A stretch of 64,000 bases of DNA from Hyphococcus formosus (GTDB lineage: Bacteria > Pseudomonadota > Alphaproteobacteria > Caulobacterales > Parvularculaceae). The stretch lies in the NCBI RefSeq assembly GCF_046736345.1, contig NZ_CP157210.1, positions 2,604,001-2,668,000 on the forward strand, given 5' to 3'. The translations under genes were made by a program, and so were the position numbers. Under the pieces are notes generated by a model. That model searched no databases. It was not told the DNA's origin and worked only from the letters and a program-made list of their open reading frames with translations. Shown here one piece after another: positions 25,661 through 34,207 of the stretch (its first letter is position 1; each line of letters begins with the position of its first letter).

Positions 25661-26968
25661 CTAAAGGATATACTTTGACAGATCGGCGTTTTTCGTAATT
25701 CCGCCAAGCCGGTCATTGACGAAAGCCGCATCGATACTGATCGTCTCGCCAGTTTTGTCGGTTGCGGTAAATGAGACCTCATCGAGCACGGTTTCCATGA
25801 TCGTGGCCAATCGGCGGGCACCGATATTCTCAACGCCGGAATTTACCTCTGCGGCAGCATCGGCCAGCGCGTCTATCGCGTCTTCGCTGAATTCAAGGGT
25901 CACGCCCTCGGTTTCCATGAGCGCGGAATATTGCTTGATCAGGCTTGCTTCCGGCTCTGTCAAAATCCGCCGAAGATCATCACGGGACAATGCATCTAAC
26001 TCGACCCGAATAGGCAATCGCCCTTGCAGTTCCGGCAATAGATCAGATGGCTTTGAAAGGTGGAATGCGCCCGAAGCAATAAACAAAATATGGTCGGTTT
26101 TAACCGGGCCGTATTTAGTGGTCACGGTCGCGCCCTCGATCAAGGGGAGTAAATCGCGTTGGACCCCTTCGCGCGAAATATCGGCGCTGGCCCGTTCGGA
26201 ACTCCGTGCAATTTTGTCAATCTCATCGAGGAATACGATGCCGTCATTTTGTGCAAGTTCAACCGCTTCGCGCCCGATCGCTTCGTCATCGAGCAATTGC
26301 TCTGACTCTTCTGCCAAAAGTGGTTCGTATGCGTCTTTTATTTTGATACGGCGCGTAACTTTTGGCGGCTGGAACGCTTTGCCGAGCATGTCTGAGAGGT
26401 TGATCATGCCCATTTGCGCACCGGGCATGCCCGGAATGTCAAAGGTTTGTGGCGCATTCTGCGTCTCGCGCAATTCAAGATCGATCTCGCGATCATCAAG
26501 CTCGCCGGCGCGTAATTTCGTGCGGAAGGCTTCTCTTGTGCTCTCACTTCCGCCCTCGCCGACCAAGGCATCAAGCACCCGATCTTCCGCAGCGGCTTGC
26601 GCTGCGGCTTTGACCTCTTCGCGTTTCTTTTCGCGGACAAGGCCGACAGCGATCTCGACAAGGTCGCGCACGATCGAATCCACATCGCGACCAACATAGC
26701 CAACCTCGGTGAATTTGGTGGCTTCGACCTTCAGGAAGGGCGCGCCCGCAAGGCGCGCAAGGCGGCGCGAAATTTCAGTTTTGCCGACGCCAGTTGGGCC
26801 GATCATGAGAATATTTTTCGGCGTAATTTCGTCCTGCAAAGCGCCTTCGACGCGGCGGCGGCGCCAGCGATTACGTAGCGCGATAGCAACGGCGCGTTTG
26901 GCGGCTTTCTGGCCAACAATATAGCGATCAAGCTCGGAGACGATTTCGCGGGGGGAAAATTCACTCAT
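25661..26968 (-). CDS. hslU: ATP-dependent protease ATPase subunit HslU
   Basis: HslU is the AAA+ unfoldase of the HslUV protease. At 435 residues it has the family length. Visible motifs are the start SPREIVSELDRYIVGQ, Walker A GPTGVGKTE, GYVGRDVDSIVRDL in the pore region, and Walker B GIVFLDEIDKI. The C-terminal residues LSKYIL insert into HslV in this family. hslV lies upstream on the same strand but is separated by a small PEP-CTERM-like gene. Confidence 0.97.
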   Translation of the reverse strand: MSEFSPREIVSELDRYIVGQKAAKRAVAIALRNRWRRRRVEGALQDEITPKNILMIGPTGVGKTEISRRLARLAGAPFLKVEATKFTEVGYVGRDVDSIVRDLVEIAVGLVREKKREEVKAAAQAAAEDRVLDALVGEGGSESTREAFRTKLRAGELDDREIDLELRETQNAPQTFDIPGMPGAQMGMINLSDMLGKAFQPPKVTRRIKIKDAYEPLLAEESEQLLDDEAIGREAVELAQNDGIVFLDEIDKIARSSERASADISREGVQRDLLPLIEGATVTTKYGPVKTDHILFIASGAFHLSKPSDLLPELQGRLPIRVELDALSRDDLRRILTEPEASLIKQYSALMETEGVTLEFSEDAIDALADAAAEVNSGVENIGARRLATIMETVLDEVSFTATDKTGETISIDAAFVNDRLGGITKNADLSKYIL

Positions 26969-27097
26969 GAAGTATCAGGCATCCAAATAATCTGGTGAAA
27001 CACCGCCTTCACATAAGCGTCTGTTTGAAAATCGCAATCCCGTACCCTCAATGAGGCACCCTTTAGATGCCTCATTTCCTGACGACGCGATGGAAAT

Positions 27098-27397
27098 TTA
27101 TAGTGTTTTTATTTTACGGCTGGCAAAGGCAAAGCCCGCAATCCCCGCAAGCAATAGCGGCAAGATCGCTGGTGCCGGGGTATCGGCCACCTGCTCAGCG
27201 CGGATGCTGACCGGTAACCAGTCGTCGTTTGAGCTGTTCGCTTCATTGGAATTACTCGCTACGGTCATGGTCTCGAAATTTGCCATTTCGCCAACCGGGT
27301 TTTCGGGTATCGCCGAACGAGGCAAGGCATTTGTTGAGGCTTGGGTACTGGTAGCAAACATTAGGACTAGAACTAGGAAAGAGAAAAATATCTTCAC
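27098..27397 (-). CDS. Small PEP-CTERM-like secreted protein
   Basis: A 99-residue protein starting at GTG 27397, with GGAG 5 bases upstream. It has an N-terminal signal peptide (FFSFLVLVLMFATSTQAS), a short polar middle rich in Asn, Ser and Glu, and a C-terminal tripartite tail of TPAPAILPLLLAGIAGFAF followed by the basic ASRKIKTL. The tail has the Pro-rich-hydrophobic-basic shape of PEP-CTERM sorting signals recognised by exosortase. No exosortase is in this window. It sits between hslV and hslU, an unusual place for an extracellular protein. I do not know its function. Confidence 0.7.
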   Translation of the reverse strand: MKIFFSFLVLVLMFATSTQASTNALPRSAIPENPVGEMANFETMTVASNSNEANSSNDDWLPVSIRAEQVADTPAPAILPLLLAGIAGFAFASRKIKTL

Positions 27398-27632
27398 GCG
27401 AACTCCGAAAAATCAATTTTTCGCATGGCAGTCGCGTATCTCGACGTCTTGTGCTCGATAGGCGTGCCATTGCGGTGCAACACGCCCTAGAAGTGCAAGA
27501 ATGAGGCGAGTTTAGCCCACGGGTTCGCGATTTCAGCGACGCGTATGAATTTCAATTTTCGGGAGTTCGGATGCCGCGCGACGAAAAGGCCCGGACCGTT
27601 CGGCCATTACCAGGGGATGAGAGGGGTGGTCC

Positions 27633-28178
27633 CTACCCGTCTATTGTCTCAATGGTCAACGAGTCGTTGGTATAAATACAGATCGTCGCCGCGATTCCCA
27701 TCGCCTTGCGGACAACCTCCTCTGCGCCAAGATCGGTCTCGTTCATGAGCGCCAGAGCGGCAGACCGCGCGTAATCACCGCCGGAACCAATTCCTGTGAC
27801 ACCATATTGCGGTTCCAAAACGTCCCCCGCGCCAGAAAGGGTTAAGGTCACATCCTTGTCGGCGACAATCATCATGGCCTCAAGTCGGCGCAGATAGCGA
27901 TCGGTGCGCCAGTCCTTGGCCAATTCCACACAGGCGCGGGTCAATTGTCCGGGAAATTGCTCTAACTTTGCCTCAAGCCGCTCTAACAGGGTGAAGGCAT
28001 CGGCGGTGGCTCCAGCAAAGCCAGCGATGACCTTTCCACCGGCCAGACGGCGTACCTTTTTGGCGTCACCCTTCACCATGGTGGGCCCAAGACTGACCTG
28101 CCCGTCCCCACCCACGCAAACGGTATTCCCGCGGCGGACAGCGAGAATTGTGGTGGCATGCATGGACGGTTTACTCAT
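27633..28178 (-). CDS. hslV: ATP-dependent protease peptidase subunit HslV
   Basis: HslV is the Ntn-hydrolase peptidase of HslUV. The catalytic N-terminal Thr is at the TTILAVRRG segment, after a short leader (MSKPSMHA) that must be removed. GGDGQVSLG, GFAGATADAF and GIGSGGDYA are all present. 181 residues is normal. It is divergent from hisB (180-base gap). The 235-base stretch between hslV and the PEP-CTERM-like gene holds no other feature I can support. Confidence 0.96.
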   Translation of the reverse strand: MSKPSMHATTILAVRRGNTVCVGGDGQVSLGPTMVKGDAKKVRRLAGGKVIAGFAGATADAFTLLERLEAKLEQFPGQLTRACVELAKDWRTDRYLRRLEAMMIVADKDVTLTLSGAGDVLEPQYGVTGIGSGGDYARSAALALMNETDLGAEEVVRKAMGIAATICIYTNDSLTIETIDG

Positions 28179-28358
28179 GATTTTTCTCTATTCTGTATCT
28201 GAATGGACGTGGCGGCCATAATTCAATAGTAGGAACTTTGGTATAACGCGCATATGGACTGGCATCGGATTTACCGCTTCCTTGCCATCTAGGAATGCAC
28301 AGGTCAAAGACAATGGGCGTCGCAACCTGAGAAGATAATTGCCCAAGGAGAGATTGCC

Positions 28359-28952
28359 ATGCGTGCGGCAACAGTAGAACGGAAAACCAGAGAGACGGAA
28401 ATCTTCGTCGCGATGGAACTGGACGGAACGGGCGATTACGATATCGAAACCGGCATCGGTTTTTTCGATCACATGCTGGAGGCTTTTGCCAAACATTCGA
28501 TGATTGATCTCAAAGTGCGTGCGGAAGGCGATTTGCATATCGACATGCACCACACGGTCGAAGATGTCGGAATCGTCATGGGGCAAGCGGCGGCAAAGGC
28601 GCTTGGGGACTGCGACGGTATCCGCCGTTTTGGTGCGTCCTATATCCCTATGGACGAGACTTTATCGCGTGCAACGCTTGATATTTCAAAACGCCCCTAC
28701 CTGATCTGGAAGGTCGCGTTCGCACGGCCAAAAGTCGGCGATATGGACACGGAACTCTTCAAGGAATGGTTCCATGCTTTCGCGATGAATGCGGGGATCT
28801 GCCTGCACGTAGAGAACCTGTATGGTGAGAATACCCACCATATCATTGAGAGCTGTTTCAAAGCGCTCGCACGGGCCTTTCGTGAAGCATTGGAGCTTGA
28901 CCCGCGCAGCGATGGTAGCTCGCCTTCGACCAAAGGGTCCTTGGGCAGCTAG
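28359..28952 (+). CDS. hisB: Imidazoleglycerol-phosphate dehydratase
   Basis: HisB dehydrates imidazoleglycerol phosphate in histidine synthesis and binds two Mn ions. The 197-residue monofunctional form shows the metal-binding motifs GFFDHMLEAFAKH, then HHTVEDVGI, and HHIIESCFKALA. It opens the hisB-hisH-hisA-hisF-hisE cluster. An AAGGAGAG lies a few bases before the ATG. Its stop overlaps the convergent small membrane gene by the four bases CTAG. Confidence 0.97.
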   Translation: MRAATVERKTRETEIFVAMELDGTGDYDIETGIGFFDHMLEAFAKHSMIDLKVRAEGDLHIDMHHTVEDVGIVMGQAAAKALGDCDGIRRFGASYIPMDETLSRATLDISKRPYLIWKVAFARPKVGDMDTELFKEWFHAFAMNAGICLHVENLYGENTHHIIESCFKALARAFREALELDPRSDGSSPSTKGSLGS

Positions 28953-29200
28953 CGCATAAACAGCAGGTATACGATAGTAAACACAACGACGATTCCGGCT
29001 ACGGAATAACCGAGAATGTAACGCACATGGTCACCGGTGTGACCCTGACGGACTTCCTCGGTGGTACGATCGGCTGGCGCAGGCTTCGCGGTTTCACTGT
29101 TTGCGACGTGAATCTCTTTGCGCGTGTTCTCCGCCTCCGCTTCCGTCTTCGGTGCGGCATCGTCGTCTTGTTTGATCTCGTTTTGACGTGGGGTATCCAT
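28949..29200 (-). CDS. Small membrane protein (one C-terminal helix)
   Basis: An 83-residue protein with a charged, disordered N-terminal half (KQDDDAAPKTEAEAEN) and one C-terminal membrane helix (YILGYSVAGIVVVFTIVYLL). The ATG at 29200 has AAAGGAGG a few bases upstream, which favours it over a possible start at 29224. I do not recognise the family. It is convergent with hisB and divergent from the four-cysteine genes. Confidence 0.65.
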   Translation of the reverse strand: MDTPRQNEIKQDDDAAPKTEAEAENTRKEIHVANSETAKPAPADRTTEEVRQGHTGDHVRYILGYSVAGIVVVFTIVYLLFMR

Positions 29201-29403
29201 CCCGCCTCCTTTCCTTGGTACCAACAGATCTGTTCTGCCGTGGTTCCCGCGATTTCTTTTCGCCGGGCTGCGAACAGTTATTGACGGTTTCGATCAATTC
29301 AGATGAGATCGCCCGCGGGTTGGAGACGTAGAGCGCCCCCTCCCTTGTTGTGTTTTCTTGTTTCGTATCAATTGGGCGCGAAAACTCAAAAGGGTTTAAA
29401 TCT

Positions 29404-29670
29404 ATGAAATTACACGGAATTTTGGCTGCCGGTTTTGCGGGAGCGACGATGATGAGTGTGTCGTTTGCTGGCGATCTTGCAGATCAATGCGTTGCGGCAC
29501 TCGAAGCGGATGGCCGTGACGCTTCTGGCTGTGCATGCCTCGAAGAAGAGGTCGTCGCTAATGACCTTGTGGCAGAATTTACGGAGCTAGCCGAGATTGC
29601 TGATCCCGCAGCGCGTTACGATGCGGCGTCAGATGAGGCAAAAGCTGCCATGGATAAGTGTACGCGTTAA
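29404..29670 (+). CDS. Small secreted four-cysteine protein, first copy
   Basis: An 88-residue protein with a signal peptide (MKLHGILAAGFAGATMM...SFAGD) and a mature part of about 65 residues. The four cysteines are arranged as one Cys, then a CxC pair in DASGCACLEEE, then one near the C-terminus (MDKCTR). The mature part is acidic and predicted helical. The next gene is a clear paralogue with the same cysteine spacing. I know of no named family; disulphide-stabilised periplasmic proteins are the likely class. Upstream of an ATG at 29404 an AAAAGGG is present. Confidence 0.7.
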   Translation: MKLHGILAAGFAGATMMSVSFAGDLADQCVAALEADGRDASGCACLEEEVVANDLVAEFTELAEIADPAARYDAASDEAKAAMDKCTR

Positions 29671-29693
29671 TTGGGGAATCGGAGGGAACGACC

Positions 29694-29951
29694 ATGAAAA
29701 AACGACTGACATTAATCGCCGCTGCCGGGTTTGCGATGAGCGCCCTGCCCGCCTTTGCATCGGAACTGGAAGCAAATTGCGAGGCCTATGCCGAGGCAAA
29801 CGGAACTGACCCATCGGGGTGCAGCTGTCTTGCCGATACAGCCGATGCCAGTGTGGCAGACGAATTGAGCACGGTTGAGACCGAAGCCGATCTTGAATTG
29901 ATCAGCGATGATGCGAAAGCGGCAATCCAAGCCTGTTGGCCTGACGCCTAA
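29694..29951 (+). CDS. Small secreted four-cysteine protein, second copy
   Basis: An 85-residue paralogue of the preceding gene, 23 bases downstream. It has a signal peptide (MKKRLTLIAAAGFAMSALP.AFAS), then ANCEAYAEANGTDPSGCSCL, an acidic helical middle, and a final Cys in IQACWPDA. A GGAGGGA ribosome-binding site lies just upstream. The shared D-x-SGCxCL core and matching outer cysteines show tandem duplication, but identity outside these positions is limited, so the copies have diverged. A strong terminator follows. Confidence 0.72.
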   Translation: MKKRLTLIAAAGFAMSALPAFASELEANCEAYAEANGTDPSGCSCLADTADASVADELSTVETEADLELISDDAKAAIQACWPDA

Positions 29952-29985
29952 GCGCTAACGGTCAGAATTTCCAATAAAATCCAAG

Positions 29986-30014
29986 GGCGCGCGGGATTTC
30001 GCGCGCCTTTTTTA
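29986..30014 (+). terminator. Intrinsic terminator after the four-cysteine pair
   Basis: GGCGCGC (29986-29992) pairs with GCGCGCC (30001-30007), followed by TTTTTTATT. This is a good rho-independent terminator, and it separates the four-cysteine genes from hisH. Confidence 0.85.
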
Positions 30015-30058
30015 TTGTTCCCCCTTGCCTCTCCTACCGCGCTGGCTACAAGCGCGTC

Positions 30059-30703
30059 ATGGCAGAAACTCTGGCAATCATTGACTATGGCTCCGGCAAT
30101 CTTCGGTCGGTTGAAAAAGCTGTTGAGCGCGCGGCGCGCGAAGCCGGCCTTGCGCGTCATATCAGCGTCACCGACGACCCGGACATTATCGGTAATGCAG
30201 ACCGGCTGTTGCTGCCCGGTGTTGGCGCTTTCGCAGCCTGCATGGCAGGCCTCAGGGCGCGCAAAGGTGTCCTCGAAGCGATTGAACATGCCGCCCTCGT
30301 AGAACATCGGCCATTTCTGGGAATTTGCGTGGGTATGCAATTACTTGCGAGCAAAGGACTGGAATTTGGCGAAAGCCCCGGTCTTGATTGGGTACCCGGC
30401 GTCGTTGCGCCATTCGAGCCAACGACGGAACATCGTTCGCCCCATATGGGCTGGAACAAAGTCCACTCGATTAGCCATCACCCGGTGTTTGAAGGCTTGG
30501 ATGGCGAAGTTTTCTATTTTGCTCATTCATTTCATTTCGACGTCGAGAACGAGGCGCATAAATTATGTGTCGCCGAACACGGTATCGAAATTTCTGCGGT
30601 GATTGGCCGAGATAATATTCTTGGCTGTCAATTTCACCCCGAGAAAAGCCAGCGTGCTGGTCTCGCCTTTTTATCTAATTTCCTGACCTGGTCTCCATCA
30701 TGA
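30059..30703 (+). CDS. hisH: Imidazole glycerol phosphate synthase glutaminase subunit
   Basis: HisH supplies ammonia from glutamine to HisF. The triad is visible: Cys in FLGICVGMQLL, and His-Glu in GCQFHPEKSQ. The start IIDYGSGNLRSVEKA and MGWNKV are typical. At 214 residues the length is normal. Its stop overlaps hisA in an ATGA junction (30700-30703). Confidence 0.97.
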   Translation: MAETLAIIDYGSGNLRSVEKAVERAAREAGLARHISVTDDPDIIGNADRLLLPGVGAFAACMAGLRARKGVLEAIEHAALVEHRPFLGICVGMQLLASKGLEFGESPGLDWVPGVVAPFEPTTEHRSPHMGWNKVHSISHHPVFEGLDGEVFYFAHSFHFDVENEAHKLCVAEHGIEISAVIGRDNILGCQFHPEKSQRAGLAFLSNFLTWSPS

Positions 30704-31437
30704 CACGAAAGCTAACTCTTTATCCCGCAATCGATTTAAAGGGCGGGCAATGTGTCCGCCTGTACCAAGGACAGATGGATCAATCCAAAGTCTACAATGA
30801 AGACCCTGCGGCGCAGGCGAAAGATTTCGCAGATGCCGGATTTTCATGGGTTCATATTGTAGATTTAGATGGTGCGTTTGCAGGCGAAGCGCGAAACGCA
30901 AGCGCAGTCGACGCCATTCTCGGCAATGTCGGGATAAAGACCCAGTTGGGCGGCGGTGTGCGCGATATGGCTGCGGTTGAACGCTGGCTTTCAACCGGTA
31001 TGGCCAGAGTCATTCTCGGTACGGCCGCTGTGCACAATCCCGAATTTGTAAAAGAAGCCTGTCGCACCTATCCGGGGCAAATCGTTTTGGGCGTTGATGC
31101 CCGTGACGGACGCGTGAAAACCGATGGATGGGACGGCGATAGCGCGATCGATCCGGTAGAACTCGTAAAACGATATACCGATCAGGGTGTTGCTGCGGTG
31201 GTTTATACCGACATCAGTCGTGATGGTGCCCTTGCAGGGGTGAATGTAGAAGCGACCGCGGCGCTTGCAGAGGCATCAGCCATACCGGTCATTGCATCCG
31301 GTGGGGTTGCCTCGATCGACGATATACGGGCTCTTAAAACGGCACATGACAATATCGAGGGCGTAATCATCGGGCGGGCCCTTTATGATGGCCGGATAGA
31401 CCCGAAAGAGGCATTAGCGCTTGCTAATAAAGGCTAA
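30700..31437 (+). CDS. hisA: Phosphoribosylformimino-5-aminoimidazole carboxamide ribotide isomerase
   Basis: HisA isomerises ProFAR to PRFAR in the histidine pathway on a (beta-alpha)8 barrel. Motifs are YPAIDLKGGQCVRLYQG with the catalytic Asp, HIVDLDGAFAG, LGGGVRD, VYTDISRDGAL and ASGGVASIDD. It is 245 residues and translationally coupled to hisH. The CYTH-CHAD gene follows 65 bases later and separates it from hisF. Confidence 0.97.
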   Translation: MTRKLTLYPAIDLKGGQCVRLYQGQMDQSKVYNEDPAAQAKDFADAGFSWVHIVDLDGAFAGEARNASAVDAILGNVGIKTQLGGGVRDMAAVERWLSTGMARVILGTAAVHNPEFVKEACRTYPGQIVLGVDARDGRVKTDGWDGDSAIDPVELVKRYTDQGVAAVVYTDISRDGALAGVNVEATAALAEASAIPVIASGGVASIDDIRALKTAHDNIEGVIIGRALYDGRIDPKEALALANKG

Positions 31438-31502
31438 TTTGTCCACAGGGTCAGTAGGGTCTATAATCATTACTTCGCCAGTTGCGTATGGAAGTGCCGC
31501 TC

Positions 31503-33032
31503 ATGGGGACGGGACGCACGGAATTTGAGCTAAAATTCACCGGCAGCCCCGGTGACGTGGCAAAGCTCCCGAATAGCGACTTTATTGGCGCGATTGCGCC
31601 TCATGGCGCGTGGGAAAAGCTCGTTTCCACTTATTACGATACGCCGGACGAAGCATTCACCGGAAAGGGTCTGAGCCTTAGATTGCGCGAGGAGGGTGCC
31701 TCGCTGGTCCAGGCGGTAAAGGCAAAAGGGGCGAATGCGGTTTCGCGCGTCGAATATGAACGCGAATTGGACACAGAAGCTGATTTTCCGAAAAAATGCG
31801 GCGATCAAGAGATTGATGCGCTGATCAGGCTTTACAAAAAATCTCTGCGTCCGATTGCGCGGATTTCAGTAGAGCGGTGGTCGGCGATCATTTCGTTTAA
31901 AGGCTCTCGGATTGAGCTTGCCGTTGATGTGGGTACCGCTGAGAGCTGGGGCAGGGACGGCAGCAAAAACCTTTGCCCATTGGCAGAGGTCGAGCTGGAA
32001 CTCATTGAGGGTGAGCCAAAAACCGTCTTTGCACTGGCACGCCTCCTGATCGGGAATGCCCCATTGCGTTTGAGTACGGGGACAAAATTAGCAACAGCGC
32101 TCGCATTGCGAACGCCGCCGGATAATTTGCCTTCGAATTCGAAAGTCACCGTCACCGCTGAGACGAAAGCATCAGCGGCGTTACGCCAGACATTGGATGC
32201 CACGGCGGCGCGTCTGTCGGCCCTACAAAGACACCTCGTCGAATTCCGAGCCCCGGAAGCTATCCATCAGATGCGCGTGGCGCTACGCCGGCTTCGATCC
32301 ATCGAAAGGGTTTATCGACCCTTTTTGAAAACCGACGAAATCGCCGATCTCGCCGCTCAAGCGAAGACTTATGCGGATGTTTTAGGGGCTGCGCGTGATT
32401 GGGATGTTCTGCTCGGGGAGACGATACCAGCCACCCAAACAAGCGATTACGCGCCATCCGGGCTTCGATTGCTAAAAGCAAATGCCGAAGTAAAGCGTGC
32501 TGAAGCTTGGGCTGAAGTCATTGAGGCAATCGACCACGAACACTTCACGCGCTTCCTGCTATCGATCGTAGAGGCGAGCGTTATTGCGAAATGGTCATTG
32601 AAAGCCCGGCCATCTTTGCAGCTTCCGGTCATAGAATTCGCACCGCCTATTCTCGATAAGGCGCTTAAGCGTACAAAAAAGCTATCAAAGACCCTTGATG
32701 GCGTACAGGAATTGTCAGCGCGGCATCCTATGCGGATCGCGCTTAAAAAATTCCGTTATCCGGTTCAGCTATTTCGAAGCGCCTACCCAAAATCGAAACG
32801 CAAGGACTATATGGGCGCGTTATCTATGCTACAGGAGGCCTTTGGCCGGATTAATGATGCGGTTGTCGCGCAATCACTTGTCGATATCGCAGCAAAAGAT
32901 GCAGGACCAGAAGCAATTAGAGCGGCGGGTTTTATTGCTGGCTTCAAGGCAGCAGAGGCACAAGCCGCCGCAGAACAGATAGATCAGGCATGGGCCGTAT
33001 TTGCGGTGCAACGCCCATTTTGGCAGGAATAA
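31503..33032 (+). CDS. CYTH and CHAD domain protein
   Basis: A 509-residue two-domain protein. The N-terminal CYTH domain has the metal/triphosphate EFELKF motif (ExExK) at the start and YYDTPDEAFTGKGLSLRLRE. The C-terminal CHAD domain has HQMRVALRRLRSIERVYRPF and a second MRIALKKFRYPVQL segment; CHAD domains bind polyphosphate. Related CYTH proteins are inorganic triphosphatases. It lies between hisA and hisF, one base before hisF, so it is part of the transcription unit although unrelated to histidine. The ATG at 31503 was preferred over 31488 because GGAAG lies upstream. Confidence 0.92.
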   Translation: MGTGRTEFELKFTGSPGDVAKLPNSDFIGAIAPHGAWEKLVSTYYDTPDEAFTGKGLSLRLREEGASLVQAVKAKGANAVSRVEYERELDTEADFPKKCGDQEIDALIRLYKKSLRPIARISVERWSAIISFKGSRIELAVDVGTAESWGRDGSKNLCPLAEVELELIEGEPKTVFALARLLIGNAPLRLSTGTKLATALALRTPPDNLPSNSKVTVTAETKASAALRQTLDATAARLSALQRHLVEFRAPEAIHQMRVALRRLRSIERVYRPFLKTDEIADLAAQAKTYADVLGAARDWDVLLGETIPATQTSDYAPSGLRLLKANAEVKRAEAWAEVIEAIDHEHFTRFLLSIVEASVIAKWSLKARPSLQLPVIEFAPPILDKALKRTKKLSKTLDGVQELSARHPMRIALKKFRYPVQLFRSAYPKSKRKDYMGALSMLQEAFGRINDAVVAQSLVDIAAKDAGPEAIRAAGFIAGFKAAEAQAAAEQIDQAWAVFAVQRPFWQE

Positions 33033-33033
33033 A

Positions 33034-33801
33034 GTGCTCAATATACGGATTATCCCTTGTCTCGACGTCAAAGATGGACGTGTCGTTAAAGGCGTGAACT
33101 TTGTCGATTTGCGTGATGCTGGCGATCCCGCAGCGGCGGCAGAAGCCTATGATGCCGCTGGCGCGGACGAGTTATGTTTTCTCGATATTTCAGCGAGCCA
33201 TGAGGGCAGGGGAATATTGCTTGATACGGTCAGCACTGTAGCGGAGCGTTGTTTTATGCCGCTCACGGTCGGCGGCGGTGTCGCCTCGCTTGATGATTTT
33301 CGCGCCCTTTTGCTCGCTGGCGCAGATAAAGTCGCCATAAATACCGCCGCGGTCCGGAACCCTGATTTGATCAATGCTGCGGCCGCGCGTTTTGGTGCCC
33401 AGTGCGTCGTCGTCGCTATAGACGCCAAGCGGGTTGGTGACGGCTGGGAGATATTTACCCATGGTGGCCGCAATGCTACCGGAATTGATGCAGGTGCTTT
33501 TGCTAAAGACGTCGTTGATCGCGGGGCAGGGGAGATATTGCTGACATCGATGGACCGTGACGGCGTGAAAACCGGCTATGATATCGAGCTTATCAAAGCG
33601 GTCAGTGATGCTGTTGATGTTCCCGTGATTGCGTCGGGCGGCGCTGGTGCGGTCGAGCATCTTGTAGATGCAGCCAAAAATGGTAACGCTTCGGCTGTTT
33701 TAGCGGCATCAATATTTCACTTTGGCGAAGTGACGATAGACGAAGCCAAAACCGCAATGGCAAAAGCGGGCCTGCCGATGCGGCAATCGGCTTTGAGCTA
33801 G
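33034..33801 (+). CDS. hisF: Imidazole glycerol phosphate synthase cyclase subunit
   Basis: HisF cyclises PRFAR with ammonia from HisH. The start MLNIRIIPCLDVKDGRVVKG is diagnostic with the catalytic Asp, and TVGGGVASLDDF, DAKRV and TSMDRDGVKTGYD follow. The GTG at 33034 is chosen because it gives the family N-terminus and has AGGAAT upstream; the frame continues farther up inside the CHAD gene, but that part is not HisF. Length 255 residues. Confidence 0.97.
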   Translation: MLNIRIIPCLDVKDGRVVKGVNFVDLRDAGDPAAAAEAYDAAGADELCFLDISASHEGRGILLDTVSTVAERCFMPLTVGGGVASLDDFRALLLAGADKVAINTAAVRNPDLINAAAARFGAQCVVVAIDAKRVGDGWEIFTHGGRNATGIDAGAFAKDVVDRGAGEILLTSMDRDGVKTGYDIELIKAVSDAVDVPVIASGGAGAVEHLVDAAKNGNASAVLAASIFHFGEVTIDEAKTAMAKAGLPMRQSALS

Positions 33802-33810
33802 GGGATCGTA

Positions 33811-34149
33811 ATGTCTCAGTATAATGATCAATTTTCGGCCGTTCTTAGCCGTCTTGTGAAAACGATTGACGAGCGAAAAGGCGCAGAGCCCGGCAGCTCC
33901 TATACGGCATCGCTTTTTGCGGGCGGCGTTGAAAAATGCGCAAAAAAATTCGGTGAAGAATCGTTTGAATTAGCGCTTGCGGCGGCGTCTGGTGACAAAA
34001 GCCATACGGCCGAAGAAGCGGCGGATGTGCTCTATCATTATCTCGTTTTGCTAGGGGTCTCGGGCGTTGATCTCGACGATGTCGGTCAAATTCTGGCAAA
34101 ACGTGAAGGCATGTCAGGCCACGAAGAGAAAGCGTCACGCTTGAAATAG
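33811..34149 (+). CDS. hisE: Phosphoribosyl-ATP diphosphatase
   Basis: HisE hydrolyses phosphoribosyl-ATP in histidine synthesis. The 112-residue alpha-helical protein has SYTASLFAGGVEKCAKKFGE, then ESFELALAA and EEAADVLYHYLVLLGVSGVD with the metal-binding acidic residues. It is 9 bases after hisF and is the last his gene; the remaining his genes are not in this window. Confidence 0.95.
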   Translation: MSQYNDQFSAVLSRLVKTIDERKGAEPGSSYTASLFAGGVEKCAKKFGEESFELALAAASGDKSHTAEEAADVLYHYLVLLGVSGVDLDDVGQILAKREGMSGHEEKASRLK

Positions 34150-34163
34150 CGGTTTTTCTAATA

Positions 34164-34191
34164 AAAAAGCCCCGCAACAGCGGGGCTTTTT
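34164..34191. terminator. Bidirectional terminator between hisE and the M2 peptidase gene
   Basis: AAAAAGCCCCGC (34164-34175) pairs with GCGGGGCTTTTT (34180-34191) around an AACA loop. The A/T arms give a U tract on both strands, so it can end both hisE and the convergent peptidase gene. Confidence 0.92.
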
Positions 34192-34207
34192 CACAGTGTT
34201 GGTGATT

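Noticed and set aside
25716..26699. 327-residue Ser-rich open frame antisense to hslU
   Set aside because: It is the Ser/Ala/Arg-rich shadow of hslU; no domain and no ribosome site.
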